Origin: an uncultured Clostridia bacterium
Lineage (GTDB): Bacteria; Bacillota_A; Clostridia; Peptostreptococcales; Anaerovoracaceae
Assembly (NCBI GenBank): GCA_945873875.1
Contig: CAMCER010000064.1
Coordinates: forward strand, 1 to 5,517
DNA length: 5,517 nucleotides
Direction of reading: 5' to 3'
Positions 1 through 4,458 of the stretch are shown piece after piece. The position numbers were made by a program, and so were the translations under genes. Within the stretch, counting starts at the first letter, position 1. Every line of letters begins with the position of its first letter. The notes under the pieces are model-generated. The model ran no database searches. It worked only from the letters and a program-made list of their open reading frames with translations, and was not told the origin of the DNA.

Positions 1-328
1 GTCTTACCTCCAGAGTGAACCTGCCTATGCCTTCTGCTTCTGCATCTTCTATGAGTTTGCTGATGATCTGCGTGCCTATACCCCGGCCTCTGTATTTCAT
101 GTCCACTGCAACGTTATTTATATGGCCCTCATCAAGGATGCACCACAGACCTGCATACCCGGCCAGTTCATCTCCGCACTGGGCTACCATGTATCTGGCC
201 ATGGGATTTTCTTCAGTCTCCCTTACGAAATACTCTTCCTTGGAAGGTCTGGGAAAGCTGGCTTTTTCGATCTTAGCCATAGCCGGAGCATCACTTCCGG
301 AGGCGTATCTCAATATGAGGCCGCTCAT
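1..328 (-). CDS. rimI: Ribosomal-protein-type N-acetyltransferase RimI (GNAT), 3' end cut off by window
   Basis: This is a cytoplasmic GNAT-family enzyme that moves an acetyl group from acetyl-CoA to the N-terminal amine of a protein. In E. coli the target is ribosomal protein S18; in Firmicutes the targets are less certain. Only the first 109 residues are present, and the frame is open to base 1. What shows the family is the beta4 strand INNVAV (about residues 70-75), the acetyl-CoA pyrophosphate loop RGRGIG (80-85), the following helix, and the RimI-like strand FTLEVR (104-109). The C-terminal part, usually about 40 residues with the Asn/Tyr signature, lies outside. The ATG at 328-326 overlaps the tsaB stop as ATGA, with a strong GGAGG site seven bases upstream inside tsaB, so translation is coupled. 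The tsaE-tsaB-rimI order is the usual one, and tsaD is expected next. The RimI name rests partly on this context. Confidence 0.9.
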   Translation of the reverse strand, partial: MSGLILRYASGSDAPAMAKIEKASFPRPSKEEYFVRETEENPMARYMVAQCGDELAGYAGLWCILDEGHINNVAVDMKYRGRGIGTQIISKLIEDAEAEGIGRFTLEVR

Positions 329-1050
329 TCCGCTTCCTCCGTCTTTTTCTGCGCCTTCTTTTTCGCCTCCAGTTTTCTCTGGGCCTCTGCCTTCCTCATA
401 TATTCAGGCTCAAGCTGGTTATATGAAAGGCCGGTCCTTCCCGGGAAACTGTCCGGATCTTTTTTCATGCGAAGAGCCATGCGCGCCACGCCTGACGCCC
501 TCTGATCTTTAGTGCTGAAGCTCACATCGACATCTTCTTCAGATGCCCATCTGTCTATAGCTTCACCGTATGCTCCCACGCCGTCTCCTATAAATCTGAA
601 CCGGCTTCCGGAAAGCATGTCCAGAAACTCATCCAGATCGTATGCTCCGGCAGGGATCACTTCTTCGCCCTTAAGATATGCTCCGCCGTATATCTGGTTC
701 CTTCTGGCGTTGAACACGGGACACACCGTAACATCGTCATCTGCATCCTCAGCTGTACCGAAAGCAAAAAGCGTGGGCACAGAAACGAGAGGCACTCCCG
801 TAGCCTGAGACAAAGCCCTGGCGGTGGTGACGCCGATCCTGATGCCTGTGAATGACCCCGGACCTGCAGAAACAGCGATATCCGAGATCTGATCATATCC
901 TGAGCCTTCCATGAGTTCCTTAATCATGGGAGTCAGGCTCTGAAGATGTTTCAGTTCTCCTTCAGAGACGATCTCTTTTATTTTTCCCTGTTCATCTGCA
1001 AGGGCGCAGGAACAGTGGGGACCTGTAGTCTCTATAGCTAAAATGAACAT
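325..1050 (-). CDS. tsaB: tRNA threonylcarbamoyladenosine biosynthesis protein TsaB
   Basis: TsaB is the non-catalytic ASKHA-fold partner of TsaD. It scaffolds the cytoplasmic TsaB-TsaD-TsaE complex that transfers the threonylcarbamoyl group from threonylcarbamoyl-AMP (made by TsaC) to A37 of tRNAs reading ANN codons. The 241-residue product opens with the family strand ILAIETTG (3-10) and carries the hallmark SAGPGSFTGIRIG (61-73). The second-lobe motif reads NARRNQIY (114-121), where many homologues have Asp at the first position. The C-terminal Glu-Pro-Glu-Tyr-Met-Arg segment (214-219) matches the usual family ending. A tail of about 20 residues, almost all Lys, Glu, Ala and Gln, follows and makes the protein slightly longer than typical (about 230). 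The ATG at 1050 has an AAAGGA site seven bases upstream. The first 13 bases overlap tsaE and the stop overlaps rimI, so the three genes form one translationally coupled unit. Confidence 0.95.
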   Translation of the reverse strand: MFILAIETTGPHCSCALADEQGKIKEIVSEGELKHLQSLTPMIKELMEGSGYDQISDIAVSAGPGSFTGIRIGVTTARALSQATGVPLVSVPTLFAFGTAEDADDDVTVCPVFNARRNQIYGGAYLKGEEVIPAGAYDLDEFLDMLSGSRFRFIGDGVGAYGEAIDRWASEEDVDVSFSTKDQRASGVARMALRMKKDPDSFPGRTGLSYNQLEPEYMRKAEAQRKLEAKKKAQKKTEEAE

Positions 1051-1457
1051 TCAAAGATCCTTTCATCTTCTTTTTCGCCGTAATCTATATGGATGCGCAG
1101 TGCATCCTCAGGCAGGAGATCTTCTATCAGATCTGCCCATTCGACGACGCATACACCGTCGCCGTAGAAATACTCTTCATATCCAAGTTCGAAAAGCTCA
1201 TCTTCATCATTTACCCTGTACACATCAAAATGATACAGAGGCAGCCTTCCGCTTCTGTATTCCTGGATGATGGTGAAGGTGGGGCTGGTCACTGTCTCAG
1301 TGATCCCCAGACCTTCTGCTATGTATCTGGTAAATGCCGTCTTGCCTGTCCCCAGATCTCCGGACAAAGCGATAAGATCGCCTTTTTCAAGTCCTTCTGC
1401 CAGTTCCAGCGCAAAGGCGCGAGTCTGCTCCTCGCCTGTGATCTTCTTCTCTTTCAC
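1038..1457 (-). CDS. tsaE: tRNA threonylcarbamoyladenosine biosynthesis ATPase TsaE (GTG start)
   Basis: TsaE is the small P-loop ATPase that binds the TsaB-TsaD pair and resets it between rounds of t6A37 synthesis. Numbered from the proposed GTG, the 139-residue protein has Walker A GDLGTGKT (33-40), the family SPTF element (58-61), HFDVYR (76-81) and VEWAD (105-109). An in-frame ATG exists at 1520, but those extra 21 codons run through the ferritin terminator hairpin and its T-run, give an atypical N-terminus and have no ribosome site. Starting at GTG 1457-1455 yields MKEKKITGEEQTRAF, which resembles the start of most TsaE proteins. No Shine-Dalgarno sequence precedes the GTG, but an extended -10 element lies just upstream, so the message may be leaderless. 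The gene overlaps tsaB by 13 bases. Function is certain from the motifs; the exact start is the uncertain part. Confidence 0.9.
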   Translation of the reverse strand: MKEKKITGEEQTRAFALELAEGLEKGDLIALSGDLGTGKTAFTRYIAEGLGITETVTSPTFTIIQEYRSGRLPLYHFDVYRVNDEDELFELGYEEYFYGDGVCVVEWADLIEDLLPEDALRIHIDYGEKEDERIFECSF

Positions 1458-1464
1458 GAATGGT

Positions 1465-1473
1465 ATTCTATCA
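1465..1473 (-). promoter_or_regulatory. Extended -10 promoter element for tsaE-tsaB-rimI
   Basis: Read on the minus strand, the sequence is TGATAGAAT, which is TGnTAnAAT-like: TG, one base, then TAGAAT (1470-1465). The matching -35 position falls in the T-run of the ferritin terminator and is poor, as is common for extended -10 promoters. Counting seven bases downstream puts the transcript start at about 1458, immediately before the GTG codon of tsaE. This is seen in sequence; promoter activity is inferred. Confidence 0.4.
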
Positions 1474-1486
1474 CATATCAGCCATG

Positions 1487-1516
1487 AAAAAAACTCCGGA
1501 GCCTTCAGCTCCGGAG
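1487..1516 (-). terminator. Rho-independent terminator after ferritin gene
   Basis: The minus strand has a 9-bp perfect GC-rich stem (CTCCGGAGC at 1516-1508 pairing with GCTCCGGAG at 1502-1494), a 5-base loop, and seven consecutive T residues (1493-1487). It begins 18 bases after the ferritin stop codon. This is the clearest intrinsic terminator in the window. It separates the ferritin (and possibly the M23) transcript from the tsaE cluster. The opposite strand lacks a T-run, so it works in one direction only. Confidence 0.93.
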
Positions 1517-1534
1517 CCATAAATTACTTTATGA

Positions 1535-2050
1535 TCAGTCAAGTACCAGTGAAGGTGCTGAATATGCCCTTCCGCTGAGTTCTTCGTTCAGTGCGTAAAG
1601 ACCTTTCGGATCGCTTCCATAAAGTGAGAACTTCTTCACCATATCGTCAGCATTCTTTTCTTCTTCGCCCTGCTCCTTTACGAACCAGTCGAGGAACTGC
1701 ATGGTCCTGTAATCCTTGACCTTTGTCGCCGCCTCATAGATGGTGTGGATAAGATCTGTAACATACTGCTCATGCTCGAATGCCTCTTTCAGCGGAGTTT
1801 CCAGCTTGTCCAGCTTCTTGTCCGGCTTGTCTATAGCTTCAAGAGTGACCTTCTCCCCATTATTCTGCAGATACTGGATGAACAGCATTGCGTGATCTCT
1901 CTCTTCCTGAGCCTGGATGTTATACCAGTTCTGGAATCCGTCAAGGCCCTCATCTGCATAGTAATTAGCAAAATCAAGATACAGATATGCTGAATAGAAT
2001 TCCTTGTTTACCTGCTGGTTCAGAAGTTCAACTACTTTCTTATCTAACAT
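1535..2050 (-). CDS. ftnA: Bacterial non-haem ferritin (FtnA type)
   Basis: The product is a cytoplasmic iron-storage protein expected to assemble as a 24-subunit shell, oxidising Fe(II) at a dinuclear centre and storing Fe(III) mineral. The 171 residues form the four-helix ferritin fold. Every ferroxidase position known from E. coli FtnA is present at the same number: E17, E50, H53, E94, Q127 and E130, plus third-site residues E49, E126 and E129 and the conserved Y24. It lacks the mid-helix Met haem ligand expected of bacterioferritin, and its E/H pattern and W122 fit FtnA instead. The ATG is preceded by GAGG seven bases upstream. A near-consensus promoter lies in the gap behind the M23 gene, and a strong terminator follows. 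No terminator was seen between the M23 gene and this one, so read-through may add to its expression. The role suggests control by iron or oxidative stress, but no clear Fur or PerR box was found. Confidence 0.96.
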   Translation of the reverse strand: MLDKKVVELLNQQVNKEFYSAYLYLDFANYYADEGLDGFQNWYNIQAQEERDHAMLFIQYLQNNGEKVTLEAIDKPDKKLDKLETPLKEAFEHEQYVTDLIHTIYEAATKVKDYRTMQFLDWFVKEQGEEEKNADDMVKKFSLYGSDPKGLYALNEELSGRAYSAPSLVLD

Positions 2051-2120
2051 GTTATTACCTCGCTTTCATGTCTTTATCACAAAGCATACTGCCTGTTTCA
2101 GATATGCCTTTCTTATACCC

Positions 2121-2143
2121 TGCTGATTGAAATGATAACAGCA
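2121..2143. promoter_or_regulatory. Possible operator dyad over the ferritin -10
   Basis: The inverted repeat TGCTG (2121-2125) and CAGCA (2139-2143) has a 13-base centre that contains the ferritin -10 element (2132-2137). The placement is what a repressor site would have. The centre does not match a Fur or PerR consensus well, and five-base arms can arise by chance, so this is only a candidate. In RNA it would be a weak 5-bp hairpin. Confidence 0.2.
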
Positions 2144-2160
2144 CGGACGCACTTTTTCAA
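2132..2160 (-). promoter_or_regulatory. Sigma-A-type promoter of the ferritin gene
   Basis: On the minus strand TTGAAA (2160-2155) and TATCAT (2137-2132) are separated by exactly 17 bases. The -35 matches TTGACA at four of six bases and the -10 matches TATAAT at four of six. The predicted start, about base 2125, leaves a leader of roughly 75 bases before the ferritin ATG. The -35 begins seven bases past the M23 stop codon, so the promoter fills the gap between the two genes. Confidence 0.6.
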
Positions 2161-2166
2161 GACTCT

Positions 2167-4197
2167 TTAAGGCAGATAGTTGAGCGGGTTCTGCTTTACG
2201 CCGTTGTACCTGACCTCGAAATGGAGGTGAGGACCCGTAGCGTTTCCTGTCATGCCTACCAGAGCGATGGTCTCGCCCTGTGAGACCACATCGCCTACAG
2301 AACACTTGAGGGCGCTGCAGTGAGCATAAAGGGTCTGATAGTTTCCGCTGTGTTCTATGATCACGTATTTACCGTATGATGAAGCATAAGGATTGCTCTG
2401 TGTAACGATGACCGTTCCTTTCCTTGACGCGTGTATCTTGGTTCCTGTCGGTACTCCGATATCTATGGCCGGATGATAGTCACCGAAAATAGCTCTGTAT
2501 CCAAAGTAGCTGGTTATGCATGACCTGTTTCCGCACGGCCATATGAACTTGCCGTTCTTCTTGACGGTAAACTTCTTATATACCAGTCTCTTTGAATATC
2601 CATGGCTGTCGACAGCTTTTACTTTATAGCGGTATGTGCCGCTGGAAAGCTCATCGAACTTGATCAGAGCATCTACCGAGGAGATCCTGAAGGTCTTTTT
2701 CCCCGGTTTTCTGGTAACATGCATGCCCTTCTTCCATTTGCCCTTAGTCGTGCAGATACCCACGTATACCTTCTTCAGTTTATATTCGGATTTTATCTTT
2801 CCCTTCAGCGTGAAGGCCTGGGAAACTCGTAAGGTCGACGGTTTTGTCACATTGGAGATAGTGATCTTTGAAGGCTCTTCGTACTTTCCTACTTCATTTT
2901 CTTCAGAAAGATTACTGTAATAAGTCTTTCCGCCTATCCTTCTGTATGATCTGATCTTATAGCTGTATCTTTCGTCAGGATCCAGACCTTTATCTTTATA
3001 CGAAGAGTGGTTCTTGTCCCTGATGACCTCTATCCTCTTATATCCGTTGCCGGATGATCTGAAGATTATGTATCCTGTGACGAATTTTTCCTCATTCCAG
3101 TTGAGCTTCGCAGTGGTCTTTCCGCTTCTTACTGCAACATCAAGGTCAACGAATTCAGAACCTGTGTATATCCTTTCAGCATCTGATATGTCGCCGTATT
3201 TCTTCTTGCCTCTGTAGGCTCTTACCTTGTAGTAGTATGAATCGTCTTCAGCCAGTCCACTGTTGGAGATATGAGTCCTTTTAGTGACGCGGATGCACTC
3301 ATAGCCTCTGCTCTTATGCTTGGACCTGTAGACTCTGTACTTCGTAGCCTTTTTGAATCCCTTCCACTTCAGGTAGACTTTTCTCTTGGAGAGCATCTTC
3401 TTTTTAGTGATGTCCACCTGCATCTCGTTATCTTCACTGATCTTCTTGAGATACTTTTTAGCTGCCCAGCCGGTCTTGCCTCTGTATGTGGTCCTTGCCC
3501 AGCCGTTTTTGATCTTTGTGACTTCGATGACCTTCTTGTAAGGTATCACGGCGATCCTGTCATATGACGTTCCACGCCCTTTTCTGAGACAAAGTCCAAC
3601 ATCTGCGATGACTTTGTATTTAGCGTCATCATTGCTGCTGGTGTTCTGGCTGCTGTCGTTGTCAGAGTCTCCGATCGATGTTGACTTCAGGCTGACATAC
3701 TCCATGGACACCCAGCCGGTCTTTCCCTTGTAAGATGTGCGTCCCCAGCCTCCATGGAATCTGGTTATGGTCAGCACGGTCTTATGCGGGATCACAGTCA
3801 GCTTTTTAGTTGAAGTGGAGTGTCCTTTTCTGAGGCACAGCCCTTCATCAGGGGTGACTCTGTATTTGCCGTCCAGATACCTTCCCAGGTATTTAGCGTA
3901 TTTCAAGGACACCCAGCCTTTTTTACTGCCGTGTGAAGTATATCCCCAGCTGCTTTTCACCTTAGTGACTTTAAGTCTGGTCCCTTTAGAAAGGACAGTC
4001 AGAGATTTCGACGATGTAGTCGCCTTCTTGCGAAGATTGAGGCCTTCAGATGGAGTAACTTTATAATAACCTTTTGAATAATTGCTGGCTGCCTCAACCG
4101 TGCTTCCATTTCCGACATCAAAATATGCCATTGGGTACCCAATGACTGTAGTCAGAATGAAAATCAACGCAATAACAAAACCCAATAATTTTTTCAT
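2167..4197 (-). CDS. Secreted multidomain M23 (LytM-type) peptidoglycan endopeptidase with SH3b and FnIII-like domains
   Basis: The product is an exported wall hydrolase expected to cut peptide cross-links of peptidoglycan. The 676 residues show a signal peptide (1-36: MKK, a long hydrophobic core, VEA as likely cleavage site), three SH3b repeats (about 42-104, 109-170, 191-252) for wall binding, two fibronectin-III-like domains (about 259-345, 349-437), an Ig-like domain (about 441-546), and a C-terminal M23 domain (about 553-676). The catalytic set is intact: zinc ligands H575 and D579 in HPAID and H659 in HLHF, with catalytic H626 in YAH and H657. Four cysteines (555, 560, 627, 632) lie in or beside the M23 domain and could form disulfides. 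The protein is very rich in Lys and Arg, which suits binding to anionic wall polymers. It may instead be an enzyme activator or a spore or surface protein, but no active-site residue is missing. The ATG has AGG five bases upstream and AAAGGA further back. The upstream region is unusually structured. Confidence 0.95.
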   Translation of the reverse strand: MKKLLGFVIALIFILTTVIGYPMAYFDVGNGSTVEAASNYSKGYYKVTPSEGLNLRKKATTSSKSLTVLSKGTRLKVTKVKSSWGYTSHGSKKGWVSLKYAKYLGRYLDGKYRVTPDEGLCLRKGHSTSTKKLTVIPHKTVLTITRFHGGWGRTSYKGKTGWVSMEYVSLKSTSIGDSDNDSSQNTSSNDDAKYKVIADVGLCLRKGRGTSYDRIAVIPYKKVIEVTKIKNGWARTTYRGKTGWAAKKYLKKISEDNEMQVDITKKKMLSKRKVYLKWKGFKKATKYRVYRSKHKSRGYECIRVTKRTHISNSGLAEDDSYYYKVRAYRGKKKYGDISDAERIYTGSEFVDLDVAVRSGKTTAKLNWNEEKFVTGYIIFRSSGNGYKRIEVIRDKNHSSYKDKGLDPDERYSYKIRSYRRIGGKTYYSNLSEENEVGKYEEPSKITISNVTKPSTLRVSQAFTLKGKIKSEYKLKKVYVGICTTKGKWKKGMHVTRKPGKKTFRISSVDALIKFDELSSGTYRYKVKAVDSHGYSKRLVYKKFTVKKNGKFIWPCGNRSCITSYFGYRAIFGDYHPAIDIGVPTGTKIHASRKGTVIVTQSNPYASSYGKYVIIEHSGNYQTLYAHCSALKCSVGDVVSQGETIALVGMTGNATGPHLHFEVRYNGVKQNPLNYLP
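3442..4074 (-). repeat. Three SH3b-coding repeats in the M23 gene
   Basis: Three units of about 62 codons lie at roughly 4074-3886, 3873-3688 and 3627-3442. Each contains a GLxLRK motif, a central Lys-rich strand, a Trp-Gly or Trp-Ala, and a terminal GKTGW or KKGW. Units two and three are closest to each other (GLCLRKG, KGKTGW / RGKTGW), which suggests a later duplication, and unit one is more diverged. A Ser/Asn/Asp-rich linker (residues about 171-190) separates units two and three. Such tandem SH3b arrays bind peptidoglycan in secreted hydrolases. Confidence 0.85.
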
Positions 4198-4218
4198 TGT
4201 ACCTACTTCCTTTGTCTT

Positions 4219-4248
4219 CTAAAACGCCTGAAATTTCAAGCCTTTTAG
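4219..4248. repeat. 30-bp near-perfect inverted repeat in the M23 gene leader
   Basis: The two 15-base halves meet with no spacer at a perfect TGAAATTTCA core (4229-4238), and the outer ends are CTAAAA (4219-4224) and TTTTAG (4243-4248). Only two of 15 base pairs fail, and one of those would be a G-U wobble in the minus-strand RNA. It sits between the predicted transcript start (about 4251) and the ribosome site (about 4202-4210). It could be an operator at the start of the transcript or a 5'-terminal mRNA stem-loop. The symmetry is seen directly; the role is inferred. Confidence 0.7.
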
Positions 4249-4262
4249 CAAATTGGTATAAT
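4234..4262 (+). promoter_or_regulatory. Possible divergent plus-strand promoter with extended -10
   Basis: The plus strand carries TGGTATAAT (4254-4262), a perfect extended -10 of the form TGnTATAAT, with a weak TTTCAA (4234-4239) 17 bases upstream. It arises because GTATAATAC (4256-4264) is symmetric around base 4260, so the same bases form the -10 of the M23 promoter on the other strand. Symmetric -10 elements are known to fire in both directions. No plus-strand gene follows, only a possible short RNA. Confidence 0.3.
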
Positions 4263-4287
4263 ACACCGAAAAAATTTCCATTACCAA
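4258..4287 (-). promoter_or_regulatory. Likely promoter of the M23 gene
   Basis: Minus-strand TTGGTA (4287-4282, four of six to TTGACA) and TATTAT (4263-4258, five of six to TATAAT) are 18 bases apart. The predicted start near 4251 gives a leader of about 54 bases that opens with the 30-bp inverted repeat. A strongly AT-rich block upstream could act as an UP element. Confidence 0.5.
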
Positions 4288-4346
4288 ATATTGCGATTAA
4301 TTGTATAAATATTACCACAAAAGGTGCAATAATTCAATCTTTTACC
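4281..4346. repeat. Three WTTACC repeats spaced three helical turns apart
   Basis: The pentamer TTACC occurs at 4281-4285, 4312-4316 and 4342-4346, spaced 31 and 30 bases, each preceded by A or T. The first copy overlaps the M23 -35 element and the others lie upstream of it. Equal spacing on one face of the helix is typical of activator or repressor binding arrays, but the unit is short and the region AT-rich. Confidence 0.25.
4301..4320. promoter_or_regulatory. AT-rich imperfect palindrome upstream of the M23 promoter
   Basis: The arms TTGT (4301-4304) and ACAA (4317-4320) flank a centred AATATT (4308-4313), so 14 of 20 positions are symmetric. The centre lies about 60 bases before the predicted M23 transcript start, a position common for activators. 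It does not fit the WalR consensus (two TGTWAH half sites in direct repeat). It is a candidate binding site only. Confidence 0.25.
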
Positions 4347-4365
4347 GTATTTTAAGTGCTTCGGG

Positions 4366-4388
4366 GCCGGGATCCCGCCGGCGTTTTT
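4366..4388 (+). terminator. GC-rich hairpin with T-run facing the plus direction
   Basis: GCCGG (4366-4370) and CCGGC (4378-4382) enclose a 7-base loop, followed by G and five T residues (4384-4388). On the plus strand this has the form of a short intrinsic terminator; on the minus strand no T-run follows. No recognised plus-strand gene precedes it, so it would serve either the possible small RNA or only as a block to antisense transcription. Confidence 0.35.
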
Positions 4389-4403
4389 CGCTGTAAATCG
4401 CGG

Positions 4404-4446
4404 AAAAGCACCACATCTTGGGCATTTTGCCCGTGCTTTTCAGCAC
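4404..4446 (-). terminator. Overlapping stem-loops behind the molybdopterin-domain gene, likely terminator
   Basis: Read on the minus strand from 13 bases past the stop codon there is a 5-bp hairpin with a GAAA loop (4446-4433), then a 5-bp hairpin GGGCA/TGCCC (4432-4420), then GTGCTTTT (4411-4404). The last element is fully complementary to AAAAGCAC (4440-4433), so a larger stem can enclose the second hairpin and ends in four T residues. The larger fold and the first hairpin cannot form together. The T-run is short, so termination is likely but may be partial. Confidence 0.5.
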
Positions 4447-4458
4447 ATGGCACGTCAT

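Larger units (their letters stand above)
4269..4388 (+). ncRNA. Possible small plus-strand RNA of about 120 bases
   Basis: The interval runs from the predicted start of the plus-strand extended -10 promoter to a GC-rich hairpin ending in five T residues. No start codon with a ribosome site opens a credible frame in it. It does not resemble a known RNA family that can be recognised by eye. The evidence is only the promoter and terminator pairing, so this is a hypothesis and could be nothing more than divergent promoter noise. Confidence 0.18.

Noticed and set aside
15..512. Plus-strand open frame of 165 residues opposite rimI and tsaB
   Set aside because: It is antisense to two well-supported overlapping genes, has no ribosome site, and its Ser/Pro-rich product matches no family. 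It is a shadow of the coding strand.
1089..1487. Plus-strand open frame of 132 residues opposite tsaE
   Set aside because: It is antisense to TsaE motifs that are clearly real and has no ribosome site or recognisable domain.
1458..1520. Extension of tsaE to an ATG at 1520
   Set aside because: The added codons translate the ferritin terminator stem and T-run, give a non-family N-terminus, and lack a ribosome site.
2066..2305. Minus-strand 79-residue open frame across the M23 3' end and the ferritin promoter
   Set aside because: It overlaps the M23 catalytic region in another frame and continues through a promoter. The Arg/Cys-rich product looks like out-of-frame translation.
3737..4066. Plus-strand 109-residue open frame opposite the SH3b repeats
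   Set aside because: It is antisense to three convincing SH3b units, and its own sequence follows the repeat periodicity of the real gene.
4118..4318. Minus-strand 66-residue open frame spanning the M23 promoter and signal-peptide region
   Set aside because: It starts upstream of the promoter, runs through the 30-bp inverted repeat and overlaps the signal peptide in another frame. The hydrophobic look comes from AT-rich sequence.
4301..4320. WalR-type binding site before the wall-hydrolase gene
   Set aside because: WalR sites are two TGTWAH half sites in direct repeat with a five-base gap. Only one loose half site (TGTATA) is present here.
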